Shown piece after piece: positions 14,987 to 22,710 of a stretch of 31,639 nt of DNA (position 1 is its first letter; each line of letters opens with the position of its first letter). The DNA comes from CAYOXX01 sp964408025 (GTDB taxonomy: Bacteria > Acidobacteriota > DATKUA01). A model generated the notes under the pieces. The model searched no databases and was not told the origin of the DNA. It saw nothing but the letters and a program-made list of their open reading frames with translations. The DNA lies in NCBI GenBank assembly GCA_964408025.1, contig CAYOXX010000029.1, positions 1 through 31,639 on the forward strand, given 5' to 3'. Position numbers and translations under genes: made by a program.

Positions 14987-15808
14987 ATGATAATGATTCC
15001 GTTAGAGGATATAAGCAAGATGCTTACTGTAAGGCTCGCAGCCGCTCCGCATCTTGCCCTAGGACTCGATTACGACGGAACCCTTGTGCCTATCCGAACC
15101 ACCCCCCAAGAAGCGTTGCCATCCCAGAAGACACGCGACATTCTCACAAGATTTGTCGAAATGCCGGATGTTGACATCTTATTACTTACAGGAAGATCGG
15201 CTGACGATTTGGCAGCTATGCTGAGCATTCCAGGAATATCAATTGCTGGCAACCATGGCCTGGACAGGCTGAAAGATGGGAAACACGTTTACAGCGCGAA
15301 CTGCGAAGGTTTTCTAATTAACAAAGAAAAAATGCTGGTAGACGTAGCTAGACTACGAGCAAAGTATGAGTGTATAAAAATTGAAGAAAAAGGTGTTGGT
15401 ATCGCAATACATTATCGTGGTTGTCCTTCAAGGTTGCAAGAAGCAATTTGCCAGGCAATCCTCGAACAGTGCTACGAGATTGAAAAACTCTACAAGATCA
15501 GAATTAAAGAGGGTAAAAAGGTGGTTGAATTGCTGCCAGACTGCGATGTCAATAAAGGAAGCACCATGGTCTCCTGGCTTGAACATCTGCGAAGTTCGAG
15601 CAACATACTCAACATTCAGGCACTCTACGCAGGCGATGACATCACCGACGAGGATGTATTCAGCACTGCACCCGAAGACTGGGTGACCATACAGGTGGGC
15701 GATCCCGGTGACAGGGCATGCTCGGCCGAATACGTCGCCGAGAACACCGAGGAGTTCCAAAAGTTTCTAATGGACACCTATATCAAACGGCAGAAGTTAG
15801 AGGTTTAA
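14987..15808 (+). CDS. otsB: Trehalose-6-phosphate phosphatase (HAD superfamily)
   Basis: This 273-residue enzyme removes phosphate from the product of the preceding synthase. HAD motifs are LGLDYDGTLVPI (nucleophile Asp plus acid Asp), LLTGRSADDL and, near the C terminus, YAGDDITDEDVF. The cap segment with GNHGLD and VVELLPDCDVNKGS is typical of TPP. The start is ATG at 14987, two bases after the GT20 stop. Another ATG at 14993 is possible, and neither has a strong Shine-Dalgarno sequence. The open frame back to 14936 overlaps the GT20 gene and is not used. Close packing indicates an operon. Confidence 0.92.
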   Translation: MIMIPLEDISKMLTVRLAAAPHLALGLDYDGTLVPIRTTPQEALPSQKTRDILTRFVEMPDVDILLLTGRSADDLAAMLSIPGISIAGNHGLDRLKDGKHVYSANCEGFLINKEKMLVDVARLRAKYECIKIEEKGVGIAIHYRGCPSRLQEAICQAILEQCYEIEKLYKIRIKEGKKVVELLPDCDVNKGSTMVSWLEHLRSSSNILNIQALYAGDDITDEDVFSTAPEDWVTIQVGDPGDRACSAEYVAENTEEFQKFLMDTYIKRQKLEV

Positions 15809-15814
15809 CAACTC

Positions 15815-16468
15815 ATGGGCAGACAGACGGAACCGTTCGTGTTCAAATCGGAGTACAGGCTGGTGGAACTGACCGGCCAAACCGCTGAAAATCTAAACCA
15901 GCTGCTTCACTTCTTGCGCACTGTTAATGGCTCCTCCATTTTTTATCATACCCATCAATTCTTTTTCGAGCATCACTTTGCTGAAGAGGGATTCAACAAC
16001 GACTTTGCGCGATGGGTTACTCAGGCGCTCCACGAATACGAGCTCGGCGAGAGGCTGAACTACATCGACATTACTTCCTTCGTCTCGGTAGCCGGGCTTC
16101 GAGAAGCTCTCTGTCACGTCGTGGAATCACACCTGGATAAGGGGGCGCCCCTCCAAACAGCCCGTGGAGATGAGCTTTTCTGTTTCTGCCTGAGTAGGAG
16201 TTTTGTGCTGACAATGGGAACGGTAGCCAAAGACCTTACGGAGCTCATCAAAGCCATCAAAGTCATCACAACCGATTCGCTTTTTTACCATTTCATCGAA
16301 TCGCGCTTACGGATATACAAACAATCCTTCGACAACGACTTCTCCTTCTGGTTAGCAAACCAGCTCAAGCTGACCGATTTGGCAGCGGCGATAACCGAAA
16401 TCGATCCTTATTTCAAAAGCCTCGAAGCGGTACGACGGGAAATGATCGAGAAACTGGAGGGCTTTTGA
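15815..16468 (+). CDS. DUF5752-like protein with internal duplication
   Basis: This is a 217-residue soluble protein without a recognised catalytic motif. Two halves resemble each other. Residues about 8-105 contain NLNQLLHFLRTVNGSSIFYH and FNNDFARWVTQAL. Residues about 125-217 contain DLTELIKAIKVITTDSLFYH and FDNDFSFWLANQL. From memory this pattern (PFVFK at the start, then FYHTHQFF) matches the DUF5752 family. The gene lies six bases after the phosphatase, and its stop overlaps the possible start of the TreT-like gene. A role as partner or regulator of trehalose synthesis is suggested by context only. Confidence 0.82.
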   Translation: MGRQTEPFVFKSEYRLVELTGQTAENLNQLLHFLRTVNGSSIFYHTHQFFFEHHFAEEGFNNDFARWVTQALHEYELGERLNYIDITSFVSVAGLREALCHVVESHLDKGAPLQTARGDELFCFCLSRSFVLTMGTVAKDLTELIKAIKVITTDSLFYHFIESRLRIYKQSFDNDFSFWLANQLKLTDLAAAITEIDPYFKSLEAVRREMIEKLEGF

Positions 16469-16470
16469 AG

Positions 16471-17718
16471 ATGAACCGAAAAAAGCATAATAACTTGTCT
16501 CTTGACGCCTACATAGGCATAGTCCCGCAACTAGCCCTCGATAACTTGCGAAAGCTCGGGGGGCGTCTCCAAGGCACTAGAATCCAACATATTAATTCCA
16601 CGCGCTCTGGCGGAGGGGTGGCCGAGATTCTTCACAAGTTGGTCCCTCTGATGCGAGATCTGGGTTTGGATACAACTTGGGATGTCATCGAAGGCGACAA
16701 GGATTTTTTCAGAACAACTAAGAAGTTTCATAACGCGCTACATGGTAGTAAGGAGGACATCGGGGAAGATGAAATAAAACACTATCTTGAAGTCAACCGC
16801 TCCAACTCTTCACTCCCCCGTAAGGACGCCCACATCATCATTCACGATCCCCAGCCGTTGGCGTTGGTAAAACACTTCGAGGCAAAAAGCGGCCGCTACA
16901 CGATCTGGAGATGCCACATCGATATTTCCCACGCCGATGATAAACTGTGGCGCTTCATGGCCAGAATGATAGATAAGTTTTCTGCCTCGATTTTCAGCAT
17001 GCCCGAGTTCTCGCGTCCCCTCGAAGTGCCACAGTACCTTATCACTCCTTCAATCGATCCCATCAGTAATAAAAACAAGCCGCTGGAATCAGCACAAGTC
17101 AGAAAGATTCTCGAGAAGTTTGGGATTGACCCGAGGCGGCCCATTATTACCCAGATTTCCCGTTTCGACCGCCTCAAGGATCCTTTCGGAGTGGTTAGTG
17201 TCTACCGCGTCGTTAAAAAGATATTCTCTAATCTCCAGCTGGTTCTGGCCGGCGGTGCGGCCGATGACGACCCTGAGGGGCAGGAGGTCCTGGCTGAATT
17301 GCTTGATTACGCCGGTAACGACCCGGATATCCACATCATCAACCTGCCTCCGTTCAGCGACATCGAGATCAATGCCATCGTTAGGGGCTCAACGATAATA
17401 CTTCAGAAATCCGTAAGAGAAGGATTTGGACTCACAGTAACCGAAGCACTATGGAAGAGAAAGCCTGTAATCGCAACTGTCGCGGGGGGAATAAAGCGGC
17501 AGGTTATACACAATGCCACAGGCCTGCTGGCTCACTCCACCGAAGGTTTTGCCTTCCAGGTCCGTCGTCTGCTCAGCACCCCGGGGCTGGCTCGCAGGCT
17601 CGGAAGAGCCGCGAAGGCACACGTTGCTGAGAATTTCCTGATAACTCAGCACCTGCGCGATTACCTGCTGCTTTTCTTGGCACTTCGGGATCCAGGGGCT
17701 TACATAGTCTACTTGTAG
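16471..17718 (+). CDS. treT: Trehalose glycosyltransferring synthase (TreT)-like GT4 enzyme
   Basis: TreT makes trehalose directly and reversibly from NDP-glucose and glucose, without a phosphate intermediate. The 415-residue protein has the family N-terminal stretch HINSTRSGGGVAEILHKLVP, the IIHDPQPLALV and WRCHIDIS motifs, QISRFDRLKDPFGV, and the GT4 donor site EGFGLTVTEALWKRKPVIAT with its E-x7-E pair. The ATG at 16471 lies 10 nt after GGAGG. A TTG at 16465 overlapping the upstream stop is an alternative. It is the last gene of the operon. Related GT4 activities such as trehalose phosphorylase-like enzymes cannot be excluded. Confidence 0.88.
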   Translation: MNRKKHNNLSLDAYIGIVPQLALDNLRKLGGRLQGTRIQHINSTRSGGGVAEILHKLVPLMRDLGLDTTWDVIEGDKDFFRTTKKFHNALHGSKEDIGEDEIKHYLEVNRSNSSLPRKDAHIIIHDPQPLALVKHFEAKSGRYTIWRCHIDISHADDKLWRFMARMIDKFSASIFSMPEFSRPLEVPQYLITPSIDPISNKNKPLESAQVRKILEKFGIDPRRPIITQISRFDRLKDPFGVVSVYRVVKKIFSNLQLVLAGGAADDDPEGQEVLAELLDYAGNDPDIHIINLPPFSDIEINAIVRGSTIILQKSVREGFGLTVTEALWKRKPVIATVAGGIKRQVIHNATGLLAHSTEGFAFQVRRLLSTPGLARRLGRAAKAHVAENFLITQHLRDYLLLFLALRDPGAYIVYL

Positions 17719-18081
17719 CAAATGCAGAGAGCCGTTGGCTCGTGCCCAAGGAGGTCAGTTATCTAATACATTCCGAGCATATACATTAAAAGAACAAGCC
17801 TTTTCGATCAGCTACTTATCTTTCGCCACACCCCAGAACTCCTTATAATAACTATCCTATGCTGAGACCTCATTGTGATTATATTAAGACTCTTGTTGAT
17901 CTTTTCGAAGAGATTCCCCGTGGTTCGAAGCTCTTGAAGGATTTAGTATCCTATGTTCTCGGTGATCGTGAATTAAAGGGATGTTGCGAGCTTGTTGAAA
18001 GTTCTTCCACAGCCACACCTGACATCCTGAACCATAAATTCTAACTTCGTGGTGAGACCCGTATTTGTCAGGTTGTGTTGG
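17719..18081. other. Intergenic region between treT and alr
   Basis: This lower-GC stretch separates convergent genes. It holds a short GAGCC/GGCTC hairpin soon after treT, without a T tract, a TATAAT at 17844-17849 and one doubtful small frame at 17859-18044. No clear bidirectional terminator is visible. Confidence 0.5.
17859..18044 (+). CDS. Possible small protein, doubtful
   Basis: This 61-residue frame starts at an ATG and encodes a polar, helix-like sequence (for example YIKTLVDLFEEIPRGSKLLK). It has no recognisable Shine-Dalgarno sequence and no family I know. A TATAAT lies only 10 nt upstream of the ATG, which would give an almost leaderless message. It may be chance or the remnant of a larger gene. 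Confidence 0.2.
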   Translation: MLRPHCDYIKTLVDLFEEIPRGSKLLKDLVSYVLGDRELKGCCELVESSSTATPDILNHKF

Positions 18082-19311
18082 TCAGGCATGGGCATTAATG
18101 TACCGCTTAGGTAGCAAAGGATTCATTCCTATTAAAAGCTGATACACGGAGATATCGGCTCGCTTTGCTACCTCCTCGGCGCTTACCTCCTGGTCGCCCT
18201 GCTTACCTATAAGCACCGCCTCATCGCCGATGTTGACATCTGAGTGACCTAGTAGATCAGCCGCCAAGTGGTTCGATGTAAGAGGAACAAGGATAGGATG
18301 TCTTCTGCCGTTGATCAGAACATCACAATTATTGGCGACATCCGGCGGGTAACCGTCAAAATAGCCGAGACCTATTGTCGCAATTACGGTTTCTCTCCAG
18401 GCGATGAAAGGCCGGTGATAAGAAACGCCCTCCCCGGGTTGTAATGTCTTGATGTACTGAACAGGGGCCTTGAGCTCCAAAACGGGCTTGAGGTCGATTT
18501 TCCTTTCGATACGGGTTTTTTCGGAAGGATAATGCCCGTAGATGGTGATACCGGGTCTCACCAAATCAAGATGCGCTTGTGGGAATGATAGGATCCCCGC
18601 GCTGCTGGCCGCGTGTCTGATGCCGACTTCTATACCCTCACTCTCCGAGGCGTCACATACTTCCAGAAATCTGGCAAGTTGAACCTTGTCGAACTCTTCG
18701 TCTTCAGTGAGAGTGGTAAAAATCCCTTCGATTTCAATGTTTGCGGATGCTGCCACGCGTCTTATGAAAGGGAGAGCGGCCTGATATGGAACGCCCACTC
18801 TACCGAGACCGGTATCGACCTTAATATGAACTTTTGCAGAAGTGCTAAGGCGGCGAGCGGCAAGATCGAGCGCCACGAATTCATCGGTGAAGACAGACTG
18901 AGTTATCCGTCTGCCGACCAGCTCCTCAGCTTCTTCCGAAGAGAACATGCCGAAGTTGAGAATTGGACAGGAAATACCGTTTGTTCGCAGATCCAGAGCA
19001 TCATGGGCCTTGGCAACGGCCAGGTATTCTATGCCCCTTTCCTGCAGAAACTCCGCTACTTCCGTTTGGCCATGTCCATAAGCGTTGTTCTTGATGACTG
19101 CCATGATTGGTCGCTCGTTCACTGTGGTCTTGAGCTGGCGAAGGTTCCATTCGATGTTGTCGAGGTTTATCTCCAACCAGGGTTCGGAGTGTTCTCTGAG
19201 TACAGGCTGTTCAGTTTTCCAGCTTCTGCTGTTGAAAGCTAAACCGGAGGAAGCTAATGGGATCCCTATTCCGGCCAATCTCAGGAAATCCCGGCGACAA
19301 ATCTTATCCAC
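18082..19311 (-). CDS. alr: Alanine racemase with twin-arginine signal peptide
   Basis: This is a PLP-dependent racemase of 409 residues. The N terminus reads ICRRDFLRLAGIGIPLASSG, a twin-arginine motif followed by a hydrophobic stretch, so export of the folded, cofactor-loaded protein is predicted. The racemase domain starts near residue 44. Lys74 in MAVIKNNAYGHG is the PLP lysine, KVDTGLGRVG follows, and Tyr298 in GEGVSYHR is the second catalytic base. The segment that normally reads SMDQ is replaced by TSNH near 345-348, so substrate choice may differ. The GTG start at 19311 has GGAGG 5 nt upstream. It is likely periplasmic, possibly a broad-range amino-acid racemase rather than the housekeeping Alr. 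Confidence 0.9.
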   Translation of the reverse strand: MDKICRRDFLRLAGIGIPLASSGLAFNSRSWKTEQPVLREHSEPWLEINLDNIEWNLRQLKTTVNERPIMAVIKNNAYGHGQTEVAEFLQERGIEYLAVAKAHDALDLRTNGISCPILNFGMFSSEEAEELVGRRITQSVFTDEFVALDLAARRLSTSAKVHIKVDTGLGRVGVPYQAALPFIRRVAASANIEIEGIFTTLTEDEEFDKVQLARFLEVCDASESEGIEVGIRHAASSAGILSFPQAHLDLVRPGITIYGHYPSEKTRIERKIDLKPVLELKAPVQYIKTLQPGEGVSYHRPFIAWRETVIATIGLGYFDGYPPDVANNCDVLINGRRHPILVPLTSNHLAADLLGHSDVNIGDEAVLIGKQGDQEVSAEEVAKRADISVYQLLIGMNPLLPKRYINAHA

Positions 19312-19581
19312 CTTCGCCTCCTTCGTAAAAGTGCTTTAGGGGCATTTTGCTCGGACTCCAACTTACAGTCCAAGTAAAAACCTCCAAAGTCAAGGCCGTC
19401 GGAAAGCCGTTACGATTCGGGAAGATTATGACGTATTTATGCATATATAGCGTCTCCCCCCCTCGCACTCCGTGCGGCCATTACTTGCTGCCGCAGTTCT
19501 GGTAAGCGATTACTTGAACTTGTCCGTCAACCGCGGCGGACGGAGGGCGCGCGCTCATACTCCCGCCCGAGCGGCATACGC

Positions 19582-20334
19582 TCAGAGGTTCCGAAGGCGC
19601 AGGATGGTGTGGTAGGCGGCGGTGATCTCGATGAACCTGTTGTGGGCGTACTCCTTCAGCGCCGCTCGCGACCCGGTGAGCTTGTCGGGGTGCCACCTCA
19701 GCGCCAGCGTCCGGTAGGCGCTCTTGACCGAGCCGTCGGGGGCGCTGGCGGTCACACCGAGGACCGCGTAGGGGTCGTACTCCCCCTCGCTGGCGGCCCG
19801 CCAGGCCCAGCCGGAACCGAAGCCGCCGTCGTCGGCCTCGTACTCCTCCGCCTCGGCACCCTCGCCCTCACCCTCGGCGATGCTGCCCAGCTCGGCGAAG
19901 AAGCGTCGCGTCGAGTCGAGCTCCCCGGCTCGTGGATCGTCGACTCCGGGCTCGGCTACGCGCAGCAGCGTCAGGCGCGGGCCCAGCGGCCGCAGCCGTG
20001 CCGTCTGGTAGAAGAAGCTCTCCCAGTCGCTGCGCATCAGGCGCTCGATCTCCGCGGGGTTCGCCAGCCTGTCGGCGCGCAGCAGGCGGTAGGTGAAGAT
20101 GGTGATGATTATGTCGGGGCGGCGCATGAGGCGCTTGCCGTAGCAGTACGACCTCTTGATAGGCAGGTCGCGCACCCGCAGCCTGAAATACTCGCTGCGG
20201 CCGTCGTTGGCCAGCACGCGGTAATCCTCGACGGCGGCCAGCGAGCGCAGGTTCTCGTGCCGGTGCCAGGTCGCCAGGCAGTCGAATACGGCCCCGACGG
20301 GAGCCGCGATTTCCTGTTCGACGTCCCAGCTCAT
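19582..20334 (-). CDS. START-like (SRPBCC) domain fused to C-terminal J domain
   Basis: This is a 250-residue cytosolic protein. Residues 1 to about 130 start WDVEQEIAAPVGAVFDCLA and alternate strands and helices like polyketide-cyclase/START-like domains. An acidic linker rich in Gly and Glu follows (about 150-180). Residues about 186-250 form a J domain: DPYAVLGVTASAPDGSVKSA then LRWHPDK, with the HPD tripeptide at 215-217 needed to stimulate DnaK ATPase. The J domain is certain and the N-terminal assignment is by pattern. It is probably a DnaK co-chaperone that brings a hydrophobic ligand or client. The start at 20334 has only weak upstream GAGG. Confidence 0.82.
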   Translation of the reverse strand: MSWDVEQEIAAPVGAVFDCLATWHRHENLRSLAAVEDYRVLANDGRSEYFRLRVRDLPIKRSYCYGKRLMRRPDIIITIFTYRLLRADRLANPAEIERLMRSDWESFFYQTARLRPLGPRLTLLRVAEPGVDDPRAGELDSTRRFFAELGSIAEGEGEGAEAEEYEADDGGFGSGWAWRAASEGEYDPYAVLGVTASAPDGSVKSAYRTLALRWHPDKLTGSRAALKEYAHNRFIEITAAYHTILRLRNL

Positions 20335-20424
20335 CGATCGGCGCGCCTCGCGGGGGGGCGGGGGGTGGGGTAGGTTAATTAGAACAGCTTAGAGCGCCGC
20401 TGGCCGCCCGCGCTCTTCGCCTCG

Positions 20425-22539
20425 CTAGTAATAGCCGCCGGGCGGCGCAACCGGCTCCGGGGCCGGTGCCCCGCCGAACATCTGGCGCATGATCTCCCGG
20501 TTTATATACACCTCGGTCCTCTTCACCAGGTGCGAGATCTGGGCATCGAGCAGCTCCGAGAACTGCCCGCTTTCCATCATGCCCGGGAAAAACATCGGCT
20601 GACCGCGTGCCCAGGAGCTGAGTATCTGCTGACGTAACTGCGGCGCCAAGGCCTCGAACTCCTGCTCGTCGACACCGGTCCTGCCGCTCACCAGCAGGAC
20701 GTAGAAGCTGTCGCCGCCGGCGTCGGCCTCGGGGCCGATCAGCGCCGGTGGGTCGGCCGCGAAGGCCCGCTCGACCAGGTCGGTGCCGAATTGCAGCATC
20801 CCCTGCAGCTTGGTTACGGTCTCGGAGGTCACCTCGATCTCGGCCTCGGTGGCTATGCCCTCGAACGCCTCCGGGTCGAGCACTCCCGCGACGCTGGCGG
20901 CGAAGCGCTCGGCGTCGGCGCGGGCCGCCGCGCGGCTCTCGACGCGCGTGTAGCGGTTGGCCAGCGCCGGGCGCAGCTCATCGAAGCGCCCGGCCAGCTC
21001 GCCGCCGCGGGCGGTGACGCGGAAGAAGGCGTAGCCCTCGCCCAGCTCCATTACCGGCGTGATCTCGCCGCTGGCCGCGCTGCGCAGCGGCTCGAGGCTG
21101 AACGGCCTGCCGACGCTCGGAAGCCCCGGCCGCAGGGAGAACACCTCGTCGGACTCCTCGATGGCGACGACGAGCGGGTAGTAGGAGAGGTGTATCGGCT
21201 CGGCCAGCCCCCGCCAGTCCGCGCCCTGCGCCTCGCCGCGCAGCTCCTCGGCACGCGCCTCGGCCTCATCCTCCGCTCGCTCCTCGGCCAGGATCCCGCG
21301 GATCTCGTCGCTCACCTCGACCAGCGGTACCGGCTGCTGCGGGTTGATCCCCGCGAGCTGGACGATCTCCAGGCCGCCGTCCGTGCGCACCGCCTCCTCG
21401 GTGTAGTCGCCAATGTTCTCCAGTGAGAGCACCGCCTCGGCGAAGGCGGGGTCATCGATCTCGTCGATGACCAGATCCCTGATCACGCCCGCCTCGCTGA
21501 AGACGGCCGGGTCGTCTCTGAAGGCGCGCGCCACAGAGGCGAATACCTCGCCGGGTCGTCGCAGTCGCGCGAATACCTCCGCCACCTTCGCCTCAGCGGC
21601 GGCCACCTGCTCGGCGTCGGCCTCGGGCGCCAGGTTGACGCGGATGCGCCGCACGTCGCGGCTCTCGGGCTCGAAGTAATCCTCTCGGTTCTCCTCGTAG
21701 TAGCTGCGGATGTCGGCATCGGCAATCTCGAGCGTGCCGGCGTAGAGGGCCGTATCGAAGAGCAGCATCTCGGCGACCACGAACTCGTCGGGGTGGGCCT
21801 CGAGGTAGCCGCGCAGGTCGGCCTCGGCGTACTCGATGCCGGGCAGGTAGTCGATCGAGTCGAAGCCGGCGTGGCTGAGGGAGGCGCTGAGGTTGTAGAG
21901 CTCGAACATCTCGCGCACCTGCTCGTCGAGCGCCGGCAGCGAGGCTGAGAAGAAGGTGCCGACGTAGCGGCTGGCCATCAGGTGGCGCCGCAGCAGCTCC
22001 TTGAACCTATCCACTTGGTGGGCGCCGATGTTGAAGATCTGCAGGTCGCGCTCGACGGCATCCTGCCCCAGGAAGTTGCCCTCCTCGTCGGTGTAGATCT
22101 CCACCAGCAGGTCGGTGAGCTCCGCGTCGGTCACGCGCACGCCGGCCGCCCTCGCCTCCTCGGCCAGCACGGTGTCGCCGATCATGAACATCATGCCCGC
22201 CAGCATCTCCCAGCTGTCCTGCCCCGAGGCGTACTCCAGCAGGTTGCCGCCCAGCCGCTGGCCGATCTGGGCCGAGGCCACCTGCCAGACCATCGCCTCG
22301 AGCCCGGTGCGTTGGCGCAGCACCCGCGTCTGCAGGTAGAGGTAGAAGTGCTGGTTTAAGATAAGGTCGTTGGGGCTTAGCGAGATGTTGCCGACGCTGA
22401 TCGCCGTGGCCGACCCCATCTGGATCGAAGAGCGCTGCGCTCCCCAGGTGACGAAGATAGTGGCCACGAACGAGATCACCACCAGCCAGAGGATGATCTT
22501 GGTGACCGTCTTGGCGTGCCCCTTCTCTATGTATCCCAT
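20425..22539 (-). CDS. Membrane-anchored peptidyl-prolyl isomerase (PpiD/SurA-like)
   Basis: This is a 704-residue periplasmic foldase. A short cytosolic N terminus (MGYIEKGHAKTVTK) precedes one membrane segment (ILWLVVISFVATIFVTWG). A SurA_N-like helical region follows to about residue 230. A parvulin/PPIC-like region comes next at roughly 265-400 (RIRVNLAPEA, then GLEIVQLAGI), then further parvulin-like and helical parts. The C terminus is rich in Pro and Gly. Family members sit at the inner membrane near the Sec translocon and help exported proteins fold. The start has GGAGG 9 nt upstream. It is transcribed away from the flagellar regulator. Confidence 0.85.
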   Translation of the reverse strand: MGYIEKGHAKTVTKIILWLVVISFVATIFVTWGAQRSSIQMGSATAISVGNISLSPNDLILNQHFYLYLQTRVLRQRTGLEAMVWQVASAQIGQRLGGNLLEYASGQDSWEMLAGMMFMIGDTVLAEEARAAGVRVTDAELTDLLVEIYTDEEGNFLGQDAVERDLQIFNIGAHQVDRFKELLRRHLMASRYVGTFFSASLPALDEQVREMFELYNLSASLSHAGFDSIDYLPGIEYAEADLRGYLEAHPDEFVVAEMLLFDTALYAGTLEIADADIRSYYEENREDYFEPESRDVRRIRVNLAPEADAEQVAAAEAKVAEVFARLRRPGEVFASVARAFRDDPAVFSEAGVIRDLVIDEIDDPAFAEAVLSLENIGDYTEEAVRTDGGLEIVQLAGINPQQPVPLVEVSDEIRGILAEERAEDEAEARAEELRGEAQGADWRGLAEPIHLSYYPLVVAIEESDEVFSLRPGLPSVGRPFSLEPLRSAASGEITPVMELGEGYAFFRVTARGGELAGRFDELRPALANRYTRVESRAAARADAERFAASVAGVLDPEAFEGIATEAEIEVTSETVTKLQGMLQFGTDLVERAFAADPPALIGPEADAGGDSFYVLLVSGRTGVDEQEFEALAPQLRQQILSSWARGQPMFFPGMMESGQFSELLDAQISHLVKRTEVYINREIMRQMFGGAPAPEPVAPPGGYY

Positions 22540-22678
22540 CGTATCGGACCTCCGAAGGCCGCTCTCGGTCGCTGCGATTGCGAAGGCGACAGAGTATAGC
22601 GCAAGGGCCGGCTTGCGGCAAGCCGCCCCGCGATACCCCCGACCCCGTATAAGCCTAACGTACTAAACGCTTTTCTGC

Positions 22679-22684
22679 TATAAT
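22679..22684 (+). promoter_or_regulatory. Extended -10 promoter for the response-regulator gene
   Basis: TGC followed by a perfect TATAAT (22679-22684) forms an extended -10 element 26 nt before the GTG start. No good -35 is visible, as is common for extended -10 promoters. Confidence 0.55.
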
Positions 22685-22710
22685 AGTGCATCCGTGGGGA
22701 GGTTGCTGTC

